A DNA stretch of 64,000 nt. Source: Miscanthus floridulus. Taxonomy: Eukaryota; Streptophyta; Magnoliopsida; Poales; Poaceae. The position numbers and the translations under genes were made by a program. The notes under the pieces were generated by a model, which was given only the letters and a program-made list of their open reading frames with translations, ran no database searches and had not been told where the DNA came from. Shown here one piece after another: positions 1 through 10,625 of this stretch (positions are counted from its first letter, which is position 1; the number at the start of each line of letters is the position of its first letter). The stretch covers positions 100,342,166-100,406,165 of the forward strand of contig NC_089587.1 of the NCBI RefSeq assembly GCF_019320115.1. Direction: 5' to 3'.

Positions 1-23
1 ACCCTGGGTTTATGAACCCGACA
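1..23 (-). repeat. 3' LTR of the Tat-type element, outermost 23 bp only
   Basis: The first 23 bases end in CCCGACA and match the right end of the LTR at 34168-35247 apart from one or two bases. Because the element is on the minus strand, this is the U3 start of its 3' LTR. The rest lies left of the window, so the target-site duplication cannot be checked. Confidence 0.75.
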
Positions 24-42
24 GGAGCCCCCGAGCCCTTTT
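24..42 (-). promoter_or_regulatory. Polypurine tract of the Tat-type element
   Basis: Read on the minus strand, the bases next to the LTR stub are AAAAGGGCTCGGGGGCTCC, directly followed by TGTCGG of the LTR. Purine-rich tracts in this position prime plus-strand DNA synthesis in LTR retrotransposons. Confidence 0.65.
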
Positions 43-129
43 GGAACTTTTGTGAAGTCATGAAGGGGTTGTTTACACTCGTTTCACGAGCGCACTCGGT
101 GGGTGTAAGATCGTGGGTCGTCGTCGGAC

Positions 130-816
130 GAGACGGAGCGCAAACCCAAAGTGTCGGGCACGGCCGAGGGGTCAGACGAGACGGAGCACCAACCCAAGTG
201 TCGAGCGCGGCCGAGGGGTCGGGTGAGGCGAAGCATCCACCCAAGTGTCGAGCGCGGCCGAGGGGTCAGGTGAGACGGAGCTCCAACCCAAGTGTCGGGC
301 ATGGCCGAGGGGTCGGACGAGACAGAGCGCCCATCCAAGTGTCGGACATGGCCGAGGGGTTGGGCGAGACAGAGCGCCAACCCAAGTGTCGGGTGCGGCC
401 GTGGGGTTGGGCGAGATGGAGCGCCAACCCAAGTGTCGGGCGCGGCCGGGGGGTCGGGTGTGACACAGCGTCCACCCAAGTGTTGGGCACGGCCGAGGGG
501 TCGGGCGAGATGGAGCGCCAACCCAAGTGTCGGGCACCAACCCAAGTGTCGGGCACCAATCCAAGTGTCGGGCGCCAACCCATGTGTCGGGCACGGCTGA
601 GGGGTCGAGCGAGATGGAGCGTCAACCCAAGTGTCCAGCACGGCCAAGGGGTTGGGCGAGACGGAGCGCCAACCCAAGTGTCGGGTGCCAACCCATTATC
701 GTGCGTGGCCGAGGGGTCGAGCGAGACAGAGCGCCAACCCAAGTGTCGGGCACGACCGGGGGGTGAGCGAGATGGAGCACCAACCCAAGTGTCAGGCGTG
801 GCCTAGGGGTCGGTCT
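130..816. repeat. 47-bp minisatellite, about 14 units, in the 3' UTR of the Tat-type element
   Basis: Fourteen or so head-to-tail units begin GAGACGGAGCGCCAACCCAA and end near GGGGTCGGGC. Most are exactly 47 bp, with 46-48 bp variants. Around 537-590 a 19-bp sub-unit (core CCAAGTGTCGGGC) is repeated inside one unit. The array is GC- and CpG-rich and almost free of stop codons, so long open frames appear on both strands. These are a by-product of the repeat, not genes. The array sits between the antisense gene and the polypurine tract, where Tat-lineage elements are known to carry variable tandem repeats. Confidence 0.92.
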
Positions 817-881
817 AGTTTCGTGCATTACCCCATCCGCGGTTTCCGCAATCAGAGGGGTTGAGCTTCATCGCTTGCCTC

Positions 882-1602
882 GATGGCTCGAGTGACGCGG
901 TCGGTGTACTTAATAACGGGTACGTCCGAGTGGAATCCGGGTCCGTTATTCGTAACAGGGTCGGCATAGCCCTCATGTGGCATTCCACTGCTCCTTAACC
1001 CACCTCCTGATAGATGCCCAAGCCATTCTAGAGACCAACTCAGGTGGCCCACTGGCCTCCCCTCGATGGAGATTCTGTGGGTATGGCTCTAGGTCAGGAT
1101 CGAGATGACCCTATCCGCTTATGAGCAGATCGGGCGAGGGAGGCTAGGGCTCATCTATGTTTTCTCCCCTGACTCTGTTTGACATGAGGTGGCCTTGAGC
1201 CCTTTGCAGGTTGGCCTTCGAACCTCGATCGGTCGTCGCTCATATCGAATGAGGCGACTACCGCTTTGTGATGCAACACAAAGCGTTGTGATGCAACAAC
1301 TGCATATGCAATGCTTGGATGTATGGGATGAATGTATGAATGCATGCATGAGAATGGATGAATGATTATGCATTAGAAAACAAAAAAGGGTTTTGGTAAG
1401 GTTACCACGATGGCTCGAGTGACGGGTCTGGGGGGCTCCTATCGGATATGTCCGAATGGGATCCATATCTGTCGTTTGTGACGGGGTTGGCATAACCAAC
1501 ATGAGGCATCCCGCTGCTCCTTACCTGTCCCTCGGCAGCCACCTGAGCCATCCAATCGACTCGGGTGACCCGTTGGTCTCTCCTCGATGGAGATTCTGTT
1601 GG
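882..1602. repeat. Diverged direct duplication of about 195 bp inside the element's 3' region
   Basis: The segment at about 882-1078 (starting ATGGCTCGAGTGACG) recurs at about 1409-1602. The copies share the blocks GGCATxCCxCTGCTCCTTA and CTCGATGGAGATTCTGT. They are clearly diverged, so the duplication is old. The 330 bases between them contain short ATGAATG-type repeats and no recognisable gene. Confidence 0.7.
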
Positions 1603-1788
1603 TGGGCCCTTCCAAATCCTTCCTGGGAAGGTGAAGGATTGTTTGCGTGCAATTGCACCTTGTTTCCCGTGCCCGGGTTGCGGTAGTGGTGGGCCCTGCC
1701 TAAGCCACATCCCATTAACCAGGCGATGTTTCGTCGAACAGGGCGTGTCCCATCGCTAGGGCCACGTCCTGCTGCATGCTTTTGCGCA

Positions 1789-1796
1789 TTAAATAG
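1789..1796 (+). promoter_or_regulatory. TATA-like box upstream of the antisense gene
   Basis: TTAAATAG lies about 170 bp upstream of the plus-strand ATG at 1963, followed by a pyrimidine-rich stretch. It is a reasonable core promoter for the antisense gene, judged by position and sequence only. Confidence 0.35.
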
Positions 1797-1962
1797 GGGA
1801 AAGGGAGAGGTTTTTCCTCCCATTCTTTTGCCTTCCTTCCACCACCGCTGTTCATCCTTCCCCCTTTTGCCAAATCTGTTCATGTGCCATGGTGGTTTCT
1901 AGGAGAGAGGAGGGTAGAGCGAGGGAGAAGACTCACAGATCCATTTGTGAATCTGAATCACG

Positions 1963-2851
1963 ATGTCGAACTGGAGGCCTTCCAACGTGGATGAGGAGGT
2001 GCTGGCCGCCTTTGTTGAGAAGGGGCTGCTCCCGTCGAAGGAGGTGGTGCATTGGAGGGCTCCTGCGCCAGGAGAAGTTGTTCCACAACCCTAGGCCGAT
2101 GAGATTGTCTCCTTCCTCGCCTTCAATGAGTGTGGGCTTGGGTATCCCGCGCACTAGTTCTTGCGTGGGCTACTCAACGAGTGGGGCCTGGAGCTGCAGC
2201 ATCTCAACCTGACTAGGGTGCTGCACATCATTGGCTTCGTCATCATCTGCGAGGCCTTCCTTGGGATGGAGCCACATGTGGACCTCTTCCGGTGGATCTT
2301 CAGTGGGCGAGCCTTGTCCGAGGGGAAGCCACCCAGAATCACACCGATTAGGGATTCGCTTTGCAGAAGAAGCTAAAGCCGTCAGTCCCCTACCCTGTGT
2401 AGTCCCCCTGTGACTCCAACTGAGGGTGGCACGGTGAGTGGTTCTATATCAAGAACCTGGCAGAAGTGCCATTCTCAATGTTCACTGGAAAAAGGCTAGA
2501 GAGGAGGGAAAGCTGGTCGTGGGGTCCCACCGGCCGATAGAACAAGTTGGAGGTTATCGAGACAGAGCTTTAGAGGCTTGTGCAACATGGCCTCCATGAG
2601 TTGTGGGTCTTCCATACCTTTTTCCATTATCGGGTCGCCCCGTTGGTAGAAAGAACGTGGCTGATGTGAAAGTACTCTGGCCCGATGGATCCTGACTGCG
2701 CGTTGCCGGAGGAGTTACCAAAGGATGAAGTCTAGAGTCATCTCGATCGGGTGCTGCAGTTGAGGGATAAAGACTCCCTTGAAGGGACGCCTGGCCCCCT
2801 TCATGTCGTGAAGCTGTCCAATTTGGTATTCCCGCTCCCTTTTTTGTGACC
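1963..2851 (+). pseudogene. Antisense gene of the Tat-type element, first part (putative gypsy-type transposon domain)
   Basis: From ATG 1963 the plus strand encodes a protein resembling the plant 'putative gypsy type transposon' family (Pfam PF04195, recognised from memory). It starts MSNWRPSNVDEEVLAAFVEK and continues with a block containing FLRGLLNEWG and the later motifs FYIKNL, MFTGKR and LPEELPKDEV. The frame is interrupted by TAG at two early codons and by more stops after 2390. The function of this family is unknown. It is encoded antisense to gag-pol, between integrase and the 3' LTR. The downstream part now lies at 21758-24250, beyond the Tekay insertion. The stops make a working product unlikely. 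Confidence 0.7.
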
Positions 2852-2937
2852 TTTTCTTTCTTGTTTTGATGTTTTGATTGATTCCGAGTTGCCTGTTTTG
2901 AAGGGACTCACGGGCTATAAATCCTAACCACATCTTC

Positions 2938-5900
2938 TGTGGTAGAACTGCCCGAAATAATGCACTTACGGAGACATTTGTCTTCTACTAGACACTAAGC
3001 ACCCCGAGAGAGAGCTACATCTGGCGGATTCTGTCGAGCACACCCCAAGGGAGAGCCCGAATAATCCACCTTTTTACCTCAGGATCCAATAATGAGAATG
3101 AGTTTACATTACTTAGTCCATTTCATACATCCAGAGTTCTTAGAAATATATTATTACAATACCAAATTCAGAGTGTGGAAATTTAATAGCGGAATGAAAA
3201 GAAACATCTATCGATAATATACAAGGATCCGTCTATACCCACCAGAAGAATCCTTCACACAATGGCTACTCCTCAAGCAATACCTGCAAAAGGGGTAAAT
3301 AAACCCTGAGTACACAATGTACTCACAAGACTTATCCGACTAGTGAGAATAATTTCCTGACTTTAAGGAATATGATAAGCTTTGTGGTTTGCTGAGTTTC
3401 TTTTTGTAGAAAGCAATACTAATAGTGAATCCTTATGTATGTTAATTATTAGCATTCATGATTAGTTCATTATCTAACCATTCTATGTAAGCACCTGTTC
3501 TACTTTCAAGCAAGGGTTGAGCAAACAGTTCCATTTCACCACATTTCCTCTTTCAGTTCTTACTATGGCGCTAGAGTGTAGACAAGCCATACCGGATCGC
3601 CTAGTGATTCATGAATCAATGTGCCTAGTTGGGTACCCCAAAACACATGCCCCGCTTGTACCCTAGGCACAAGCAGGACCAAACCACCACTCTCCTGTCA
3701 TGGGGTCTAGGTCCCTGTCCAAACTTAGACTCCAAGCCCCCGCTCCTAAATCCCGGACTCAGTGCGGTGCTTAGACCTCCACCATCCCCACCTCCAATCA
3801 GTCGGTCCAAAAAGAGCCGAAACCCACGACAAGGGAGCAACAAGCCTTCCCTGTGCCCATACACAAGTACGTGCTCGGGATAAAAAGTTTGTGACTTTCC
3901 TAGAGTCCAATGCAATGGTCGGTCCTTAACCGACTCAAACAGGGAAACAATGTAACCAAGCTATGCTCCGTTGGCCGCAGGACACAACCTCTTACATCCA
4001 CCGATACCCAAACCATATCCCTGCCCGGTCTCTATTTTTCTTTCCACTATTTTTATCATGAGTGATAATAATAATCACCTATTGTGAGTAATGGTAGGTT
4101 ACTCACGCTACCAAAATCTTGAGCATGGCAGCTACTCTACCTATACTAATAGGACTCATGGGTAAATATATTTATGCATGTAGTTTTCATAAAATGCCTA
4201 TAACGTAAATGCACACCACATATATATATTTAGATATCATTCGAAATAAGGTTTATGCACCGAGGCTTGCCTTGGGCAGGCAGGGTGTCAACAAAGTCAG
4301 CAGCTGATGGCTCCAGGGCTCCCTCCTAAACGAGAATCTCCTCCTTCTACTCTTCCATGATCTCCTCATACTCCTGTTCGCTCGCAGGCACGAACTCTAC
4401 CAACTCGTTATCTACAAGCATGAAATGATGATGCAACTGTTAGTAATACGACAACAGCAACTCTTAAAATAAAATACATCTATCAAGCTACTAATCTAGC
4501 TCTACCGACTAAGATGCTAAGTTACCTATTATTACCACTAACAGGTATGAAATATTGCATGCCTTATCTTAGCAACCAAAGACATCCCTATTCTTAATAT
4601 CAATTTACTCTATATATGATAAAACAAGGAGTATTAGCTACCCTATTTATCACCCTATTCTAAGGCTACAAAAATTACAGTGAGTGCCTAATAATCTAAT
4701 GGACCTACTATAAAAATTTCATATCCAAAGCTATTACCAATTTGCCACAATAATTCCTACAATTATTAATCTAAATGATATTAGCACTTTCAAATGATTT
4801 AATAGACCTTAGCATCAACACAGACATACATAAATCAATCATACTATCAAGTAGACCACATTTTTAGTTTTAGGAACTCAACAGAATTTATTTCACAATT
4901 TTTGGCTGCCTATATGAATTGATATTAATTTCCAAAATTCAACTTAGAATGTAAATTATAAAGCTAATTCTATCCTTTATAAAATGAAAAATGGATTCTA
5001 ACTCGCGCGACCCACGAGCGAGCGGCGCAGCCCACTCCCATGCAGTGCGCGCGCACGCGCGACCCACTAACATGGCCCAACCGCGCGACGACGGCCCGCG
5101 ACGGGGAGGCCGCGCGCGCCGGTCATTTTGCGAAAATGACCTTGAGCTATCGGTTATTCCCTCCAAGGTTGGCAGCACTATTCTTACAGTCAGTGTTTAA
5201 GCAAACTAGTCCTCGAAACTATCTGTCTTTACCATGGCTAGGTCCTCGGGGACCCACGTGCGCACCGGCACGACGGTGACAGCACCGGGCAGTCCCACCG
5301 GCCAGCCTAGCCCCTCTCTGCCCCCAATAGCGAGTCGATGCTCACCTAGATGCAAACACGAAGTGGTGGGCAGTGAAGCAGTGAATGGAGACATGGTCCA
5401 GAGCTCTCTCCATGGTGGCAAACTCCCTCTATGACGGCGGCCATGTTCCCGTGGGCCAAGGCACAAACGACGTGAACGAACCAAGGAATGGGCATCAGCA
5501 ACTCACCTAGAACCTACCTGATGTGGTGGCTTGACCAAGGATGGACCGGGTACGTCCGACCATGCACACATGGCTAGCGCAGCGATGGCTGTGGTGGCAC
5601 GACCGCATCAGCGGCGCTGGGCAGGCAGTAGCAGTGCAAATGGGGTGTGCACAGGGTGAAGGACCGCGAGGCGAGTCTAGGGGTGCAGCCAATTGGGCTC
5701 GGGAGGACCAGGCGGGTAATGCCCACAGCAACGGTGTCTAAGCCTTTAACGGCATGACGGTGGACACCAGCTTCAAATTGGAGCTTGCCAAGGCATGATT
5801 TGACACGATGTGGGGTCAGTTGGCTAGCAGGCTAGAGGATAGAGTTGGGAGCGCACTGAATTGACTAGACACGACCTATCCACGCCAAATTGGTGGCGCG

Positions 5901-6918
5901 CCCTGGCTGGACCAGCAGTAGAGGAGGAGGGGAAAAGAAAGGATTGGGACCGGCTACTTGTCTAAGCTCTAGCAGGATATGGCTGATGCACATGCGCAAG
6001 CACTGCGAGCCAACGCAGCCAGGAGAGGGGGCATACCCACACGCGTGTCGTGGCAGCACAGTAGCACGGTCGTGGCACCATTAATGGCGAATGACAAGCG
6101 GGTGGCCTCGGCATGGCCACGTGCACGAATTCGATGACAATGACGCAAAGACGTAGGTGGACGCGACGCAACACTGTGGCATGGCGGTGACAGTGTGGCG
6201 TAGCACGATGATGGGACAATGGTGGCGCAGCAACTTAGGTGGACGCGACGCAATGTAGAGCAGTGGCGGTGACCCAGCGAGGGCAAGCGTCTAGGGCATC
6301 GGGCCCGCTGAGTGCGGCGGTGTGCGGCACGGGAGTGTGCGTGTCAACGCAAGGAACTCGGCCCAAAACATGCCATGCACGCTTTTTAAAGCGTCCCAAA
6401 AATCTAATTTGATGATTCAATTGTCAAACCACCTATGCTATACTTAAAAGGGCATGCTAGGCTACTAAAACAAGCCTTAATACCCCATCACTCCTTAACC
6501 CAATTCTTCTACAAAAATCACCAAACCTAGCTTTGTCAAACCACTTTTCAGACTTATGAAATCGACTAAGTCTCGATCGAATTAGCGTCAAATTCAATTT
6601 CCAAGCTATTCGGTATGCTAGCTAGTGAATTCCTTTCTCAACCATAGGTATTTCATCACCATCTACAACGTTCATACTTCCAACTTTACTAAAGTTCCGT
6701 ATATACATTCTATAGTGTTTTCGTTCAATAAAAATTCACGAACATCCGTACTTGATAATTTCATGCATCACAAACAACCTTTCGTTAGGCATTTCCGTTG
6801 GTCGTTTTAAGTTACATACATTGATTTACACCCTATATTACATACATTTACACATAAATATGATGCTCATGCAGTATTTTAGCAAAAGATTTTATAGTGT
6901 AACACCGAGGGTGTTACA
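2938..6918 (-). repeat. 3' LTR of the Tekay-type element, 3981 bp
   Basis: The LTR runs from TGTGGTAG at 2938 to GTGTTACA at 6918 (plus-strand reading). The end matches the right LTR at 21752. It contains AT-rich and GC-rich blocks and no credible gene. Compared with the right LTR it lacks about 270 bp near 6330, so the two copies have diverged considerably. Confidence 0.85.
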
Positions 6919-6940
6919 AATCTACCCCCCTAAAACAAAA
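6919..6940 (-). promoter_or_regulatory. Polypurine tract of the Tekay-type element
   Basis: On the minus strand the sequence just before the 3' LTR is TTTTAGGGGGGTAGATT, immediately followed by TGTAACACC. Composition and position fit the plus-strand primer. Confidence 0.7.
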
Positions 6941-7016
6941 TCTCGCCCCTAGATTTCATGTGCCTTGTGTGGGAAAAAGATAAGAAATACATTTTGAAAT
7001 AAACAACTACCTCGAT

Positions 7017-7330
7017 GAACCAGAAAGAAGATAGGGATAATGCTCCAGGATGTAACTTTCTTGCTCCCACGTTGCTTCATCTTCTGAGTGGTTTTGCCAC
7101 TAAACCTTGTAGAACTTCACCGCATTATTCCCAGTCACTCTTTCTTTCTCATATAAGATCTTGACAGGATGTTCAATATACGTCAAGTTAGGCTAGAGGG
7201 GAAGTCCATCAATTTCCATAGCTTCATTAGGGACCCGCAAATACTTCTTCAACTGAGATACGTGGAACACATCATGTACCACCAATAAAATATCTGGAAG
7301 TTGCAGACGATAAGCAACTGGGCCACATAG
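7017..7330 (-). pseudogene. Chromodomain end of the Tekay-type polyprotein
   Basis: The minus strand reads EHPVKILYEKERVTGNNAV, then FYKV, a stop, and WQNHSEDEATWEQE. This is the chromodomain fused to the C-terminus of chromovirus integrases, which is thought to steer integration towards particular chromatin. Two in-frame stops (after DGLPL and FYKV) show that it is decayed. Confidence 0.75.
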
Positions 7331-8225
7331 CCTCACAACCTTGTAAGGACCCACATATCAAGGGGCTAACTTGCCCTGAACACCAAAGCGATGCACCCCT
7401 CTCATAGGAGACACCTTGAGGTACATATAATCCCCAACTGCAAACTACAAAGGTCTTCTTTGCTTGTCCGCATAAGCTTTATGTTGGCTCTGAGCTGCCT
7501 TTAAATGACTCTGAATAATACTGACTTGCTCTCAAGCTTCTTTGATGAAATTAGGCCCAAAATATCCACAGTCTCCCACTTCAACCTAGTTAAGTGGTGT
7601 CCTACATTTCTTCCCATATAGAGCTTCAAAGGGTGCCATACGAATGCTTTCTTGATCGCTATTGTTGTAGGAAAACTCAGCTAAGTTCAAGCATTCATCC
7701 CACTTCTCATGAAAAGAAATGGCACAAGCTCTCAATATATCTTCAAGTACCTGGTTGACCCTTTCTATTTGGCTATCAGTCTGTGGATGATAGGATGAAC
7801 TGCGGAGGAGGCTTGTACCAAGACACTCCTAGAGCTGCTCCCAAAAATGGGAGACAAAGACAGACCCTCTATCAGAGACGATAGTGAGAGGAACTCCATG
7901 CAGGGTCACAATCCGATCAAAATACAACTTGGCATACCTTCTAGCTGAATATCTAGAATCCACTAGGAGAAAATGAGCTGACTTGGTAAGGTGATCCATA
8001 ATGACCCAAATAGAGTTATAGCCCTTGGATGTGCGGGGTAAACCCACAATGAAATCCATGGAAATATCTTCCCATTTCCAAATAGGAATAGGCAAGGGCT
8101 ACAAATATCTCAGGGTATGCATGTGGTCTGCCTTAACTCTCCCACAAGTGTCGCACTCCACAACATACTTGGTGATATCCTGCTTCATATTGAACCACCA
8201 ATACAAGTGGCGCAAATCATGGTAC
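7331..8225 (-). pseudogene. Integrase core of the Tekay-type element (downstream half)
   Basis: The minus strand encodes an integrase core with the segment WEDISMDFIVGLP (first catalytic Asp), VIMDHLTKSAHF, and VSDRG with the second catalytic Asp. Further on come weaker blocks in shifted frames. The upstream zinc-finger half (end of HHCC: CDTCGRVKAD) begins at the insertion edge near 8225 and joins the other half at 18181, on the far side of the gag-only Copia. Frame breaks after about 7829 show loss of function. Confidence 0.75.
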
Positions 8226-9313
8226 ATCTTTGAAAGGGTCGAGACGGCGACTAGAGGGGGGGGGGGGTGAATAGTCTTTTCTAAAACTTAATCGCGTCGG
8301 CTAACCGATACAAGTGCGGAATTAAAACTATCGGTCTAGCCAAGACTATACCCCACTATATATGTTCACTAGCACCTTGCAAAGATAACAATTAAGCAAT
8401 AAAGGTGCCGGACTAGCTAGAGCTCTCCTAAACAATTCTAGGAGCAAGGTTACACAAACCTATGCCACTAGTACTTTAAGTGACAAGGGAGCTCCTACAC
8501 ATGCTAGTAAGCAAAAGCACAAAGCTAACTAAGCTCACTAGCAATGCTCAATAACAAGGCAACCAATGCCTAATTAGAGAGCGCAAATACTTAGTTACAC
8601 AAACTAAGCAATGTGACTAACAAGGTTACTAAAACCAAATTAGCCACGCAAGGGAGCTACTTCTATGCTACACAAGCAAGAAGGTAATTAGCAAGCTACA
8701 CAAGCTATCTAATTACAAGAGCAACTACACAAGCTTAATATGTATAAAAGTAATTGCAAGCTTGTGTAATGGGGATGCAAACCAACGGGAAGAACAAGGT
8801 TGACACGATGATTTTTCTCCCGAGGTTCACGTGTTTGCCAACACGCTAGTCCCCATTGTGTCGACCGCTCACTTGGTGGTTCGGCGGCTAATTAGCATCA
8901 CCCGCTAAGCCCGCACGTCGGGCGCCGCAAGAACCTACCCTAGAAGTGAGGGTAGCTCAATGACACGCTTTACTAGTAGTTGCTCTTCGCGGCTCCCGCG
9001 GGGCGAGCACAATGCCCCTCACAAGCACTTCTCCGGAGCGCCGCACAAGCTTCTTGCGCGCTTCGACGGAGACCACCACCAAGCCGTCTAGGAGGTGGCA
9101 ACCTCCAAGAGTAACAAGCACCACCGGCTTGCAACTCGATCACCTAGTGCCACTCGATGCAACCTCACGATGCAATCGCACTAGAATCGCTCACTCACAC
9201 AATCGAATGATCACTATCAAGTATATGTGTGATGGAGGGCTTCCAAGCACTCACAAGCATGGACACTAAGTCCCTTGAGGTGCTCCACACCAGCCATGGC
9301 CGAGGGCCACTTC

Positions 9314-9321
9314 TATTTATA
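9314..9321 (-). promoter_or_regulatory. TATA box of the gag-only Copia 3' LTR
   Basis: TATAAATA on the minus strand lies within GGGGCTATAAATAGAAG. The same box is at 16864-16871 in the other LTR. Confidence 0.6.
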
Positions 9322-9369
9322 GCCCCAAGGGCTAAACTAGCCGTTACCCCTTCACTGGGCAACGGTTGG

Positions 9370-9682
9370 GCTGACCGGACGCTCCGGTCATGTTGACCGG
9401 ACGCTGGACCTCAGCGTCCGGTCGCTCGCAGACGACCACGTGTCCCGGTTCCAACGGTCACTTGACCTGACCGGACGCTCCAGCTTCAACTGACCGGACG
9501 CTGAACCCCCAGCGTCCGGTCGTTTCCAGTAAGCTCCCGAGCATGACCGGACGCGTCCGGTCGAACGCGATCGGACGCAGCCAGCGTCCGGTCACTCTCC
9601 AGCTACTGTGTCACCGTACGTCAGCGCGACCGGACGCAGCCTGCCAGCGTCCGGTGCATTCAGATCCAGCGTTCGGTCAGTT
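9370..9682. repeat. Inverted CCGGACGC / GCGTCCGG motif array in the LTR
   Basis: About twelve copies of GACCGGACGC or its reverse complement GCGTCCGGTC lie in about 310 bp, mostly as convergent pairs separated by 5-20 bp. One perfect palindrome reads GACCGGACGCGTCCGGTC. The array is just upstream of the minus-strand TATA box in transcription terms. The same array is in the other LTR at about 16920-17232. Confidence 0.85.
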
Positions 9683-10625
9683 GACCGACGCCAGCATCTT
9701 CTCCATTCTCTTCACCCTTGCTCAAGTGTGCTAACCTCAAGAATTTGCATCCGGCACAATAGAAAATAGACATTCCATTTTCCCGAAAGCGCCGAATCCC
9801 GCCTCGCAAGCTTGGCGGGAGGGAGAGAGGGACCCAAACCCATCTCAACCCTGCAAACACCACCGCCTTTGTAAATGTGCCAACACCACCAAGTGTACAC
9901 CACCATGTGTAAGTGTGTTAGCATTTTCACAATCATTTCCCAAAGGATGTTAGCCACTCAACTTGCCACGCCACTCGATCCTAGCGACAATGCAAAGTTA
10001 GATCACTCGAGTGGCACTAGATGACCGATATGCAAACAAGTTTGCCCCTCTTGATAGTACGGCCATCTATCCTAAACCCGGTCATAAACTTCTCTACACA
10101 CCTATGACCGGTGAAATGAAATGCCCTAGGTTATACCTTTGCCTTGCGTATTCCATTCCATCTCCTCCAATGTCGATGCAACACATGCACCAACACGATC
10201 AACAATGATATGATCCACTTCATATCATCACATGATCATATTGGTTCATCGATCTTGACTCTACTTGCTCTTTACCGTTGCCATCGTCCATCGGCGCCAA
10301 GTCTTGCTCAAGCTTCACCGCCACGCAGTCCATCACTCCAAAGCCTTCGACTTGCCCTTCACGCTTGCAACCGGTCCATCAAGCCAAGTCTTGTCTTGAT
10401 CTTCTCCACCTTGATCACATGACTCAATGTCATGTCTCATGTGCATTTAAGCTCCTTCATCATCACATGTGTGAGCTTTGCAACATCTCCAAGCCATTTT
10501 CACCTTCATGGCATATGTTGCTCACACACATGTACCTGTGGACTAATCACCTGTGTATCTCACATAAACACAATTAGTCCACCTAAGTTGTCACTCAATT
10601 ACCAAAACCAAACAAGGACCTTTCA

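Larger units (their letters stand above)
8231..10625 (-). repeat. 3' LTR of the gag-only Copia, 2395 bp
   Basis: It begins TGAAAGGGTCGAGACGGCGA, then CTAGA and a run of 12 G, the conserved start of many grass SIRE-type LTRs. It ends GGACCTTTCA. A TATA box on the minus strand lies at 9314-9321. A CpG-rich inverted-motif array lies at about 9370-9682. Short open frames inside it are not conserved genes. Confidence 0.92.

Noticed and set aside
12..806. 264-codon open frame on the plus strand and overlapping long frames on the minus strand
   Set aside because: They lie in the 47-bp minisatellite, which lacks stop codons in several frames. The translation is the repeat itself, with no domain.
130..816. 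CRISPR-like appearance of regularly spaced repeats
   Set aside because: Units are contiguous with no unique spacers, in a plant retrotransposon 3' UTR. It is a minisatellite.
7829..8095. A separate host gene on the minus strand
   Set aside because: The 88-residue frame is the integrase core of the Tekay element and continues the zinc finger at 18181 across the Copia insertion.
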